From Castor canadensis (lineage: Eukaryota > Chordata > Mammalia > Rodentia > Castoridae): a DNA stretch of 64,000 nucleotides. Shown here piece after piece: positions 1 through 10,792 of this stretch. The notes under the pieces are model-generated. The model saw only the letters and a program-made list of their open reading frames with translations, had not been told where the DNA came from and did no database searches. Position 1 is the first letter of the stretch. Each line of letters opens with the position of its first letter. The translations under genes and the position numbers were made by a program. Where the stretch lies: the NCBI RefSeq assembly GCF_047511655.1, contig NC_133397.1, forward strand, positions 41,058,001 through 41,122,000, given 5' to 3'.

Positions 1-683
1 TGCCTGCCTGCCCTGGCAGCCACTGCCATCTTGATGGCTGAAGCAGACAAACTTACTTTGGGACAAGAATTCATAGTCAAGTTCCCCACTCTGTTTTGAC
101 TCTTATGGAACGTAAAGGAAGTTATTGGCTGACAAACTCCCAAATGGTCAGATATCAAAGCATGTAATGTGAAAACCTACATATCCAAATAGAGGTTGTT
201 AAGACTCTAAACCTGGCCACCCTATTGCCAGTTGATTCAGGTCCCCTGGAGCATAACTATTTAGAGGTTATGGATGAGGTGTTCTCCAGCCAGCCGGACT
301 TGACTGATCAGCTTATCAGTCATCCAGATGTTGAGTATTTCACAGATGGCAGCAGCTTTGTCCAGGATGGCACATGTTTTGCCGGATATGCAGAAGTGAT
401 TCTGGATGCTGTCACTGAAGCACATCCGCTGCTGGTCAGGACCTCTGCACAAAAAGCTGAGCTCATTGTGCTCATGCAGGTGCTCCAGCTCACTGCAGGA
501 GTGCGGGCAAACACCTACACAGACTCTAAATATACCTGTACTACCATTCATGTCCACAGAGCCCTAGATAAAGAAAGGGGGCTCATTAACTTGACAAGAA
601 AAAATTTTAAGTATGGACAAGGAATTCTGGAATTGCTAGAAGCTGTATGGGCCCCTAAGCGAGTAGTGTTCATGCACTGCTGA
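1..683 (+). pseudogene. pol: ERV pol remnant: RT connection and RNase H
   Basis: The first ~220 bases match the end of the RT connection region, including an AEADK..LGQE-like stretch also found near 17250-17290 on the - strand. From 225 to 683 one frame stays open and encodes RNase H-like sequence: FTDGSS near 340-357 carries the first catalytic Asp, an AEL near 456 carries the Glu, and a TDSKY near 520-534 carries another Asp. It ends in TGA at 681-683. The start of this open stretch is not a natural start; upstream stops and a frame change separate it from RT. Broken relic. Confidence 0.8.
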
Positions 684-879
684 GGGCACAAGAAGGGGAA
701 AATGAAAAGCTGATAGGGAACCCAAACAAGCAGCCCTCACAGGAGGACAAACCTCAGCCTCGCCGACAGCTGCCTTGTTCCCGTGAACAAGTTATCTGAA
801 TGGGACCCATGGTATACACCATAAGAACAGGCTAGATTTAAGACTGAGGAGGAAAATTTTCTACTTGGGGGATGGTGGA

Positions 880-1835
880 AATTTGCCAATGGCCGTATTG
901 CAATCCCAGAGTCACTGGCTCCCACATTTGTCAAGCAGTTCCAAGAAGGAACTCACTCAGAGTGAACAGCTCTCAAGACCACCTTGACCCAGAATTTTTA
1001 TGTCCCCAAGCTCTCCAGCATAAGTAAGACAGTATGTGAAAGGTGCAGTCTGTGTGCCAAAACAATCCCCAACAAGGGCCAAGAGCACAACCCCAAGTGC
1101 AAAGTGTTGAAGGAACTCCTTTTGAAACCCTGACTGTGGACTTTACTGAGATGCCATGGGCCAGAGGATGTAAATATTTGCTGGTGTTCGTGCACACCTT
1201 CTCAGGATGGATGGAAGCCTTCCTTACTTGGACTGAGAAAGCCCAGGAAATGGCCAGGCACCTGTTAAAGGAAATCATCCCTCAGTTTGGAATACCTGTG
1301 TCTATAGGGTCAGATAATGGGCCAGTTTTCATGGCTGAGGTGATAGAGATGGTGGCTCAGGGCTTAGGAATAACTTGGAAGCTACACATGGCCTAACACA
1401 GCCAGAGTTCAGGGAAGTAGAACGTATGACAAGGGCTCTAAAATTGCAATTGGGAAAATTATGCCAGGAGATCCACCTACAATGGGGTCAATTACTGCCC
1501 ACAGCCTTGCTCTGGACTAGGTCTAGCCCCACCAATCGGACGGGTCTTTCCCCTTTTGAAATTCTTTTTGGTGTCTACCCTCTTTAGTCAAGGTCATGTG
1601 AAGGAACCTTAAAGAATTAGGTGACCTCACCCTGAGTCAGCAGATGCAGGCTCTTAGGTTGACTCCCTTAAAAATCAATGACTGGGTAAGAGAGAGACTC
1701 CCCATTAGCCTGACAACTCCCACACACCCTTATAAACCAGGGGATGCTGTTTGGGTAAAGGAATGGAATGTTCAACCACCAAAGCCCCACTGGAGGGGCC
1801 CTTTTGTTGTTATTTTGTCCACCCCCCCACTGCAG
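880..1835 (+). pseudogene. pol: ERV integrase remnant, frameshifted
   Basis: The N-terminal zinc-finger part (His..His, Cys-x2-Cys ending CERCSLC near 1040-1060) is interrupted by an in-frame TGA at 963-965. The catalytic core follows in another frame (1043-1396), with TVDFTE near 1133-1150 and GSDNGP near 1309-1323, the two Asp positions of the DDE triad. The segment with the catalytic Glu and the downstream helix continues in a third frame (1375-1587). The C-terminal SH3-like part (PGDAVWVKEW, WRGPF) lies near 1740-1805. At least three frame shifts make it nonfunctional. Confidence 0.82.
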
Positions 1836-2075
1836 TTAAGGTAGCAGAGATCATTCCCTGGATCCACCACAGCCAAGTGAAACCAGCTTCCCTCAAGTGG
1901 GAGTGCATCCCTAACCTAGCCTCACATACAAGATCACCATCTGGAACACCCACACCCTTCCCCGGTAGGATCCTGCTTCCCAGAAGACCACAGGAGACCA
2001 CAAACAACAAGACATCAGCCCTGCTCTAGTCACTCTGGAAGCTGACTAGTCTATGCACCGCAGAAGCTTGAGGAG

Positions 2076-2558
2076 TTGCCCATCTCATCTTTGAGGATGA
2101 GTCCCTTCTGTGTTTTCTTCTTGCTAATCTTGGTCAGCTCTCTACCTGGGGACCCTCAGGCCTTGGACTGTGACTCATGTATGTGCACTACTCAAGTAGG
2201 AAGTGTGTTACCAAAACTCTGGTGTTCCACACTTATTATTCTTGTGCAAGCACAGTTACTGGGTCATGCACCCACAACCATACCTACCTACCCAGTATGC
2301 TCTCGTTATGGTCAGTTTATCTGTTTTAATCCCATCTATCACCCTTGGAAGCAATGGCTAGAGGCCCAAAATTTCACCAGCACTGGGGAGCTTATTAGCC
2401 AGACACAGGTTTACAACCCCAAAAAGCCAATATCTATATGCTTTGATGTGTGCACCATAATAGCTAAAAACACCATCTATCAACCTCAGGGTAATCGAAA
2501 CACCTGCAGAAGCCTGGCCTGGGAGAAAGCTTATATGTCAAATGATAAGTACATGTGA
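2076..2558 (+). pseudogene. env: ERV env surface-subunit fragment with signal peptide
   Basis: An open segment of about 160 codons begins with a hydrophobic signal-peptide-like stretch (VFFLLILVSSL near 2110-2145). Its cysteine-rich continuation resembles the start of a class I retroviral envelope surface subunit. It stops at 2556-2558. The rest of the surface subunit and most of the transmembrane subunit are missing; within about 100 bases the sequence reaches the LTR. The same signal-peptide region is present at 15415-15510 on the - strand in the sister element. A relic. Confidence 0.7.
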
Positions 2559-2866
2559 GGGGAAGACAGCTGCTCATGTAATGATGCTGTGGAAGTATAA
2601 CCCCCTAGATCAAGATGATGCTCTTTGACCCAGAAGTGGGTCCAAGCAGCAAATGGGGGAATGTGGCAGGAATGCAGGGAGGGGGAAGGGAGATAATGAG
2701 AGAGAATGAGGGAGATAATGAGTGCAACAGTGAAACAAACAAAAAAACTGATTTGAGGAATGTCACATAGCACCTGGGGGGAGACCTTCTCTGGTCTCCC
2801 CTCAGGTCTGACAGTAGATAGGACAGACAAGCTGTACCCCCCATTTCTGTAACCCGTTCTAAATGG

Positions 2867-2873
2867 TATATAA
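2867..2873 (+). promoter_or_regulatory. LTR TATA box
   Basis: TATATAA lies about 70 bases upstream of the LTR poly(A) signal. This is a normal spacing for a retroviral U3/R region. Confidence 0.55.
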
Positions 2874-2942
2874 GGAAAGCCCCCTTTGTTCTTGGGGCTC
2901 AGCCTTTGGATGTGAATCTGCTGAGTCGTTGCTGGCCTGCTT

Positions 2943-2948
2943 AATAAA
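2943..2948 (+). terminator. LTR poly(A) signal AATAAA
   Basis: AATAAA in the R region of the left ERV LTR. It could still act as a retroviral-type polyadenylation signal. Confidence 0.6.
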
Positions 2949-3003
2949 CTTGCTTCCCTAATGCTTTGGTGCCCCATCTCTCTGCCTGAGCCTTCTTACA
3001 ACA

Positions 3004-3661
3004 TCATGAGATCCTATCTCAAAAAAAAAAAAATCCATCATAAAAAAGGGCTGGTGGAGTGGCTTTGTTGGGTCTGGAGACCTAAGGCAGATGAGTATCC
3101 CATTTCCCCTGGAGAGCACTAGCATTCCTGCATCCTGAGGGTTAGAGGCCTGCATTCCTGCACCCTGAGAGGGAGTTGTAAACTGTACTTCTGCATCCTA
3201 AAGAAAAGATACAGGGTCTGATAGATCTGCCACAGGGCTGATGAGCAAGATGCTCTCAAGATTGTTTCCCCTCCCCCAACAAAGGTGCAAACCAAACCAG
3301 TTCACCTGAGAAAGCCCGCGAATCCATGGCCAATGAGAAAAACCCCCCAAACCCAGAGTTAGAACGTCCATAAAAACCCCAACTTTCACCTGTGCAGCAA
3401 GCCACAGATTTCCGGGCTCCGCTGCAGTATCTTAGCTGTAGCCTTTCCTCTCTCTCTAATAAATCCTACTTTATATACCGGCTTTGACTCATCATTCAGC
3501 TGCCTCACAAGCCAGTTCCCTGGCCTGTGAAGGCAAGGACCCTCAACACTGGCCTGCAACACTTCACACCAGCACATAACAGCTTAAATGGTTGAGCACC
3601 TGCTTAGCAAGCTCAAGGCCCTGAGTTCAAGCCCCACTACCACCAAAAAAAAAAAAAAAAA
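3004..3661 (+). repeat. Dimeric SINE split by two retroviral insertions
   Basis: The tail of the 7SL-like module and the A-rich linker lie at 3004-3050, the start of the tRNA-like module (GGGCTGGTGGAGTGGCTT) at 3048-3065, and the remainder of the tRNA-like module plus poly-A at 3582-3661. A solo LTR occupies 3066-3581. The 7SL head is absent because the left ERV ends inside it at 3003. Confidence 0.8.
3066..3581 (+). mobile_element. Solo LTR with GCTT target-site duplication
   Basis: This 516-bp block begins TGTTGGG and ends ATAACA. It is flanked by GCTT at 3062-3065 and 3582-3585, a 4-bp duplication as made by class I ERVs. An AATAAA signal lies at 3458-3463. Removing the block rejoins a normal SINE tRNA module, which fixes both boundaries. 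It shows no obvious similarity to the LTR at 2662-3003, so it is probably from another ERV family. Confidence 0.82.
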
Positions 3662-5286
3662 AACTGGTTTCAGGGTAAAATAATTGTATTATCATTTTTT
3701 CCTCTAGAGATGACCCACTTTCAGTTATTGAAAGTATATTCCTGTTTTGCAAGCATGAAGTCCTGAGTTCAAACCCCAGTCCTACCAAAAAAGAAAGAAA
3801 GTGAATTCCTTTCCTAAGAAACTTTAATATCGCTTTGGAGGACCAAGGTAGATAGCTGTGCTGACTTTCTGGTAACATTTTTGGTTGACTTTCTGACAAG
3901 TGCCACAAAAAAAACAACAACAAAAAACTGACTGTATAGAAACAACCATTTCCCTAGCAACCCCCATCATTAGAAGCATCAGGATCAGGTTGTTGCCCAA
4001 AACATGGCCAAGATGGGTGCTGTTTATTATTCAAAAACGTAGAGATGTGATCTATGCTTACCCAAAACACAGGGACTATAGGTGAGTGTCAGGACATGCT
4101 CTCCTGACTCTACTCACTCAGAGTCTACAACTTCTTAACCTTGCAAAAGAGAAGGCAGATAGGCCTGTTTCCCTGTTCTTATCGCTTAACATCTAAAAGA
4201 AGGTGATGAGAAAGGAGCTGCTGCTCCAATTTTTCAGTTTCTACTTCTGAGTCTGGCCCTTTTAATATTCATTATGTTTAATTTCCCTGTTATCTCTACC
4301 GATGCTGCCTCAGTCACTGTGGCTTACTTAAGGATCTGCACTTAGCAGCAGGTCAGAGAGGTGGCTTCAGACCTTGCGCATCTTCTTTGCACATCTAATG
4401 GTCAGTTGACAAAGAATGTTCTCTGCTAGAGTGACTCAGACTTCCTCCACATCACATGGCAATGGCAGAAGCCCAAGAAGAAACAAGCCCAGTTGTGAGG
4501 GACAAGTGGAAGCTCCCAGAAGCTTTTCAAACCTCTGCTCAATAGTCATGTTTGTTGTTAGGTAGCAGTTAGCCAGGAGTGATGGAACAAAGAAATAAAA
4601 ACTAAAAAGCCAGAGCAGCTAGCCCCCTACCACTTGCTTTTAGATGTTAAATAACTAGATCAGAGAGCTGTAAAGGGATTACACGCATCTGACTTCCTCA
4701 TTGAAATGTTAATAAACTGCAAGGTTCCTTGGATAGGTAAAGGTGATTTCCAATTTTGGATTCTAGACCCAAACTCCTGGGCTTCCATTTGTCAGGTTCA
4801 GTCACTTGAATATAACAAATAAAAGAGAAAGATTTATTACATGGCCTGGAACATATCATGGGAAGAGACAAAGTAAGCACTTAGCCCATCTTTAATCATC
4901 TTGGGGTACAGACAGGAACTATAGGTTTAAATAGACAAAGAACTGGGGCAGGGAACATTGGTATGATTGTTGGTCAGTCCCAGACACAGCTGTGTTCTGG
5001 TTGGTCTTTATCTCAGTCCTCATTCTGGGAAAGGTTCCAGGAGTTGTAATCCAGTCATTGTCACTTAGCAAATTGTCCATCCCGAGGAGGCTCTGCTGTT
5101 AGAAGTAGTTTCCTTCCCTTGTCATGAATATGTTATCAGTTCTGTCTTTCCTGGAATCCAAGATGATTGCAAAGTGACTGCAGAGAGAATGGCTTAGAGC
5201 AAAGACAAATACAAAATGAAGGCAGACATGTCAAGCTTTTTTTCTACTATTGGTGAACTCATAGGCTCAAGTAAGAAGCCAGTGCT
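3662..5286. other. Gene-free stretch with old dispersed repeats
   Basis: No credible coding region. A partial tRNA-type SINE lies at 3740-3795. The 4040-4330 part resembles 5550-5860 in the same orientation, and 4570-4690 resembles parts of these in reverse orientation. The rest (4700-5280) shows nothing I recognise. Confidence 0.5.
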
Positions 5287-5500
5287 TGCTGGGTGCCGGT
5301 GGCTCACGCCTGTAATCCTAGCTACTCAGAAGGCAGAGATCAGGCAGACTGTGGTTTTAAGCCAGCCCTTAAGCCAGCCGGGGAAATAGAGAGAATTTAT
5401 CTTGAAAAAACTCTTCACAAATAAAGGGCTGGAGGAGTAGCTCAAGGCGTAGGCCCTGAGTTCAAACCCCAGTACTGCAAAAAAAAAAAAAAAAAAAAAA
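5287..5500 (+). repeat. Dimeric SINE, near full length
   Basis: Reads 7SL-like head (GGTGGCTCACGCCTGTAATCC), A-rich linker, tRNA-like module (GGGCTGGAGGAGTAGCTCAA), TTCAAACCCCAGTAC and a 20+ base poly-A. It is a good reference copy of the SINE family that dominates this window. Confidence 0.88.
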
Positions 5501-5549
5501 GATAATGTGTCTGGGTGGCTGAGATGGCAGTTAAAATGGGGAGGGGTCA

Positions 5550-5860
5550 TCCTGACTTACCCAAAACACAGGAACAATAGGTGCTTTAAAACTTCCCTTT
5601 GCTAGAAGCAATTATTCTCCACCCATCCAAGGATCCTTGCAGCTTCTTAACATCTCAAAGAAGAAAGCAGAAGCAGCTAGCTTCTTTTTGTCTCCCTGTT
5701 CCTGTAATTTAGCATCCAGAGGGAGAAGGGAGGGGCTAGATGCTCTGGCTTTTCAGTTTGTTCTTCCTCATCCCAATGTCTGAGTCTAGCCATATAAATA
5801 TTTTTTAAAATAATGTAATTTCCCCATCTCCTCATTTTTCTATCCTGCCTCATCACTAGG
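5550..5860 (+). repeat. Dispersed repeat copy, LTR-like, paired with 4040-4330
   Basis: Shares a series of segments in the same order with 4040-4330: TTACCCAAAACACAGG near the start, CAGCTTCTTAACATCT, TCCCTGTTCCTGTAA-like, CTTTTCAGTTT, TGAGTCTGGCC-like, AATTTCCC. The family is not identified; an old LTR is plausible. Confidence 0.55.
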
Positions 5861-6794
5861 TGAGCTCAGAGACTTAAGTGGGAGGAGCCCTCACAATTAT
5901 AGGAAACAAAGGGAGGCCATTGAGTTGGGGCCATTAACACAATCCGTGCAATTGTCACAGGGCCAAATGCACACAGGCTTTGTGGTGGGTGTTCTGTATA
6001 CTGTGGAGAATAAACTTTCAGAACTTGAAGTACAGTGGGGAAGACAAACAACAAATAAAATTAAAAACTTTTTTTTTTAATTTGAATTTGAAGTCTTCTG
6101 ATCACAGACTGCACCAGCACCATTAACAGGAGGACATAAAATAAGACTGGAGAAGTGGTAGGGAACAGCGGTGAGATTAACTGAGAGCAGGAGAAAAGTT
6201 TGGCATCCCTGCCACCATTTTCTGTCTTTGCTCTGAGCCTTTCCCTTTACCGCCACCTTGGAATCCAGGAAGTACAGAACTGATCGATAACATCTAAGGA
6301 CAGAAGAAGCTGCCCCCAAGACCAGGCACAGCAGAGCCTCCACAGGACAGACCACCTACCAAGCACCAGTGACTTGCTTATCCTGATCTGCGATAATAGT
6401 GATAATAGTACTCAGTGATGACAGCAATAACTTCTCCAGAGCCCTTCCAAAACCAGGACTGAGACGCTGACTATCCAGGCCATACTTTGACCAGGACTGT
6501 TTAATAATTTTACATACTTTGCCCCCTGCCTCCAATTCTTTCTCTATTTAAACCTAAAGCCCCTGTCTGTACCCTGAAGATGGGCTGATGTGCTTGCTTT
6601 GCCTTTTCCTCAGCATGAAATCTCCTGAAAAACATGCAATAAATCTCCTTTCTCTTTTCTACATCACTGCTCATCTCTTTATTTGTCAGTTTATCAAATT
6701 TATTTATGAGTGCAGTGCCTATGTACATGGGAGTACTCAGACTGTAGTCCAAGTGTGATGGCATCCCACTGGAAAATTTTAATGTAAGGTGTGT

Positions 6795-7215
6795 GACATG
6801 ATCTCATGCCTTTTACGTGTGTGGGGTGCGGGGGGATGGTTACTGTGGGTGGAGCTCAGGGCCTCTCCTTGCTAGGCAGGTGCTCTACCACTTGAGTCTC
6901 ACTGCTTTGGTTATTTTTGAGATAGGATCTTGCTTTGTGCCTGGGCTGGCCTGGACCACAATCCTCCTATTTGTGCTTGGGCTGGCCTCTAACCACGATC
7001 TGCCCAATCTTAGCCTCCCAAGTATCTAGAATTACGGGTGTGAGCCACCACTACCGCTAGGATTGCAGGTCTGAGTCACAATGCCCAGCCTGTTTTTTGT
7101 CTTACTGAGACAGGATCTTGCTATATAGACCAGGCTGGTCTTGAACTTATGATCCTCTTGCCTCAGCCTCTGAAGTGGTGGGATAACAGGCATGTAGTAT
7201 CATGCCTGGCTGATC
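6795..7215 (-). repeat. Cluster of degraded B1/SINE fragments
   Basis: The region contains reverse-oriented B1-like pieces (TTACGGGTGTGAGCCACCAC near 7032; CAGGCTGGTCTTGAACTTATGATCCTCTTGCCTCAGCCTCT from 7131) and tRNA-like SINE pieces near 6850-6900. No gene seen in it. Confidence 0.6.
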
Positions 7216-7989
7216 TGATGTCTTTTGAATTGAATAGCTCAAAGGGTTACTGCACCTAGGTCTAGAAGTTTATCGCACAGAAAACTCAATGTCTGAGAGA
7301 TAAATGTTGGGGATGAAGAAACTTTATTCAGTGGCCAAAGAATGGTGAAGGAGCTGAAATTTTACTCAGTGGCCAAAGAATGGAGAAAAGGAGCTTTGCT
7401 CACAAATCGCCTTCTCCACTCCAGGTGGGATAAGGGCTTGCAGATGGAAGACTGGAATGAGGGAGAGAGAGACTAATACAGGGGAGAAATATTCGTGTCT
7501 TTTCTGGAAAGAAGTGGACATCTTCCAGGAACTCAGGTGCTGCCTCTTTTCACTCCTTTCATGGTCTGGCGTTTCTAGTCATGGCAGCTGGTAGGATTTT
7601 TTTGGCCTTGAGTGAGGAAGAGAGAGAAACTAGGCAAGTCTAGGTCAAGTTAACCTTGTTTATGGTTCTGAACAAAACATTTCTCAAATGGTCAACATGT
7701 CTCCATGCAGAGCTGAGTAGGATCTGACTCAAAGATTAGGGCAACAGAGGAGTCAGGCACAATATGAAAACTGAGATGCTTTCATCGGCATCAGACATCT
7801 GCAAGGTTAAGTGAAGTGTCTGTGTTTTCAGCAGAAGTGAACTTCGGGTCCCTGAAAAGTGACTTTGGCAATTATTATCACTACTGGCACAGCAGAGATA
7901 TTATCTACAGCAAAGCTAGTGGGAAGGTAATGAGGTATTGCCCAGCTGTGTGACTTCCAAAATTAATGATCTCTGAGCAAACTCAGAGC

Positions 7990-8470
7990 AGGTGCAGCTA
8001 GAAGGTTTATTTAGTTTTGTCCTTGGTAACAAAAGGGGTAGTTAAAATTTGGGGTTCCTGTACCTAACTTAGCAAAAACAGAGTGGGGGAAGGCTCTTAT
8101 GGGATGAATGAAGAGGTTTTCCTAGGAAACATGATAGGGTTTCTGGAGGACAAACTGTAGATAAGAAAATTTGTGATAATGTTTGTTATGCAGGTGCAGG
8201 TGCGAGGGCTCTTTCTGTCTTCTTCATGGCCATGAAATCGGCCACCCTCAACACAGGATTTATGGTAGGGCTACTCCTAGTTTCTGTCCTGGGAGTAGAG
8301 CTGCTGAAGAGGGGATTTATGGCAGTCTTTATTTCTTAGAAGTTTCTGCTTTTCATCAGATATATAGGAAGCTCTGCAAAGGCTTCCTTTTGCATCTGTT
8401 ATATCTCAAATGTCTTTAGCTTAAAATAATCTTTATTTTAAGGTTATCCTTTGGCTCACTGTGAAATGCC
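7990..8470 (+). repeat. LTR-like dispersed repeat, paired with 11270-11690
   Basis: Shares with 11270-11690 the ordered segments AAGGCTTC, CATCTGTT, ATCTCAAATGTC and TTTAAAATAA, plus a matching GGATTTATGG segment upstream. The pair represents two copies of one interspersed element, probably a MaLR-like LTR (inference). Confidence 0.5.
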
Positions 8471-8654
8471 AAAGGACAACCTGATATGGTACAAGAACTA
8501 AATGCATGCTATAGATATTTGGGCCACAGCTCTTCAAACCTCAGCTCAGGGTGCCACCCGATGGTATGTGTTCAGATGAGGTGCAGAACAAGGCATAGGA
8601 CTTCAACTGAGCTGGCCAAGGCTTTTTCTTTCTTTCTTATCTGCTTTTTTTCTT

Positions 8655-8715
8655 TCTTTAAGAGAGAGAGAAGGGAGAAGAGAAGATAAGAGAGAGAGAG
8701 AGAGAGAGAGAGAGT
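8655..8715 (+). repeat. Purine-rich (GA)n simple repeat
   Basis: Alternating GA/AG tracts with one interrupted AGAAGGGAGAAG segment. It is followed by B1-like sequence in reverse orientation to about 8905. Confidence 0.8.
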
Positions 8716-8907
8716 CTCACTGTGTTGGCCAAGCTGTCCTCTTCATTCTCCTGCCTTAGCCTCCCCAAGCACCTAGGACTATGGGTGTATGCCGTAGCTT
8801 CTGGTTTGGGCCAAGAGTTTTGTGTGTGTATTTTTTCAGAGACAGGGCTAGACCAGGCTGGCCTGGGACTCACAATCCTCCTGCGTCAGCCTCCCTAGTG
8901 CTGGTAT

Positions 8908-8943
8908 GTATGTGAGTGTGTGTGTGTGACTGTGTGTGTGTGT
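8908..8943 (+). repeat. (TG)n microsatellite
   Basis: Interrupted GTGTGTGTGTG tracts sit between a B1-like fragment and a tRNA-type SINE fragment (8960-9030). Confidence 0.75.
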
Positions 8944-9775
8944 TTTGTTTTGTTTTCCTTCAGTGCTGGGGATCAAAGCCAGGCCCTTGTAAGCAAGTGC
9001 ACTACCACTGAGCTCCACCCCAGCCCTTGGTCAAGACTTTTTGAGTTGGGAGTGGTGAAGGAAAGTGGACAAAAGCATTGCAGGGGGCAAAGCCGCATGA
9101 GAAGAGGGAAAGGATTTTTATTTACAGAGCTCACATTATATGCCTGGCAGCAATTTGCTCTTAAGTCATTCTATCCTCCCTACAACCCTAGGAGGTAGAT
9201 ATTAGTCAATTTCCATTTTTCAGATCAGGAGACCAAGATTCAAGTTCAAATAATTTATGGGTCCCTGACCTGGATATGAGGTCACTAAGATTGAAGCCAG
9301 GTCTGTATGGCCTCAGGCAGAGGGCAGGAATGGCTGGTCAGTTGGGAAGCAAGACTGGGCCAGACTTTGGACATGAGAGACTGAGAGGATGTTCAATGTG
9401 AAGGGAGCTTCAGGTGTCAGAAAAATACCTGGCAATTCCATCCAAGATGGTCAGAGAAATTCCTATGCTACCCTCTCCTCTCCTCCCACCTCGATGCCAT
9501 GTGTGCGCTGGGGCAATGGAAGTTTCCAAGAAAGCTGGCCCCTAGTTAGGGAAGAAGGATGCAGGTAGAGGATGGGAGGGCATTGAAGGTGCAAAGTCCT
9601 GGAATCTGCCGTCTCTGTCTACAAGCGGCTCTGCTCCCTCAGCTAGTAATGCATTGCTTCCACCCCATCTTGGGTACTTTGGGGTGTGCACAGGTGCCTT
9701 AGACTTCTGTCTCTCTGTTACCCCAGACCCAGGCTGCAGGTGTTTTCTCCTATCACCTGACTGCCACTCAGTTTG

Positions 9776-9855
9776 TCCTTCCTTCCTTCCTTCTATTCCT
9801 TCCTTCCTTCTTTCCTCCCTCTCTTCCTCTCTCCCTCCCTTCCTTCTTTTTTTAG
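9776..9855 (+). repeat. Pyrimidine-rich (CCTT)n/(TTCC)n repeat
   Basis: Runs of CCTTCCTTCC and CTCCCTCCC. The open frames it creates on both strands are low-complexity artefacts. Confidence 0.8.
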
Positions 9856-10068
9856 GATTGGGAAAGTAAAAATGAGCAAGGAATGGGAAATCTGAAATAT
9901 GCCCTGCATTCATTCAGCTGGCATAACAAAGATAAAGCCTGCTACAAAGTCAAACAGGAAATTATTTCTTACAAGGATAAATTGAGTGCAAGGAAGCAGA
10001 ATTCCTCATGCCTCAGCAATTTCAGAAATCTTGTTCTCTAAAATCAGACTTTAAAGAAACATTGTTGA

Positions 10069-10195
10069 GCCCGGCACAGTTGCATACGTGCATGTAATCC
10101 CAGCATTCACAGGGAGGCTGAGGCAGGAGGATCATGAGTTCAAGGCCAGCTTGGCTACAGAGCGAGAAGAGAGAGAGAGAAAGAAAGAGAGAGAG
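10069..10195 (+). repeat. B1-like 7SL-derived SINE with GA-rich tail
   Basis: CCCGGCACAG-type start, ATGTAATCCCAGCATT, GGGAGGCTGAGGCAGGAGGATCATGAGTTCAAGGCCAGC-type body, then a GAGAGAAAGA tail. It is a B1 monomer rather than the dimeric SINE. Confidence 0.85.
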
Positions 10196-10589
10196 GCTAT
10201 AGTGCCACTTCATCTAGAGCAGATGAGGTGAGCAACTGAAACAGGAATTCTCATCTTCCAAAACATGGTCTCATCTGTGACTTATTTCATTAAACTTTCA
10301 TGGTACCCCTGTTCAACAACCATTGTTAACATCACTATCCAGATGAGTAGCTGATACTCAGAGACATATATGGAACTAACTCAAGTTAAGCTATGCCTCA
10401 ACTATTCTCGTGATGGCTACATAATGCTCTTATCTCTGGAAGACTCAGTTTCCTTGAGAAGTGGCCATCATACCTATTTCATAGAGTTTCTGTGAGCAGT
10501 AAGAATTGAATGCACAGGTTTTAGAATAGTGCTTGTCACCAATAATAGCTCATAGATATTAGCAACACTAGATAATATAGCTCAATATA

Positions 10590-10792
10590 TTTTTTCTTTT
10601 TTGAGGCACTGAGGTTTGAACTCAGGGCCACATCCTTGAGCCACTCTGCCAACCTTTTTCTGTTGGATATTTTTCAAGATAGGGTCTCAAGAACTATTTG
10701 CCTAGGCTGGCTTTGAACCTCAATCCTCCTGATCTCTGCCTCCCAAGTAGCTAGGATTATAGGCATGAGCCATCAGCATCTCGCTGGACCCA
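10590..10792 (-). repeat. Dimeric SINE, reverse orientation
   Basis: Poly-T, then GAACTCAGGGCC, GAGCCACTCTGCCAAC, AAGATAGGGTCTCAAGAACTATTTGCC and TAGGCATGAGCC, the reverse complement of the dimeric SINE. Confidence 0.85.

Larger units (their letters stand above)
1..3003 (+). mobile_element. Decayed gammaretrovirus-like (class I) endogenous retrovirus, 3' half
   Basis: Window-edge-truncated provirus. Read left to right it holds the end of reverse transcriptase, RNase H, integrase, a truncated env and a 3' LTR. The order pol-integrase-env-LTR and the motifs (YFTDGSS RNase H motif, integrase zinc finger followed by SDNGP) are those of gammaretrovirus-like class I ERVs. The frame changes repeatedly (open segments start near 225, 1043, 1375, 1644 and 2076 in different frames) and stops interrupt it, so it is not coding now. 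A related copy lies in the opposite orientation at 14155-19080. Family identity at species level is unknown to me. Confidence 0.88.
2662..3003 (+). mobile_element. 3' LTR of the left ERV
   Basis: The segment starts TGTGGCAGG and ends TACAACA, the TG...CA ends of an LTR, and is 342 bp long. It contains a TATATAA box at 2867-2873 and an AATAAA poly(A) signal at 2943-2948 (U3-R order). Its start matches the 5' LTR of the element at 18746-19080 read on the - strand. It directly abuts SINE sequence (ATGAGATCCTATCTC), so the provirus was inserted into that SINE. Confidence 0.82.

Noticed and set aside
3590..3661. Possible tRNA gene
   Set aside because: It is the tRNA-derived part of a SINE with poly-A tail; sequence is diverged from a functional tRNA and is one of dozens of copies. 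The same reasoning excludes the ID elements.
9542..9913. Open frames on both strands over the CCTT/GGAA tract
   Set aside because: Low-complexity simple repeat yields Lys/Glu/Arg or Ser/Leu/Pro runs, not a gene.
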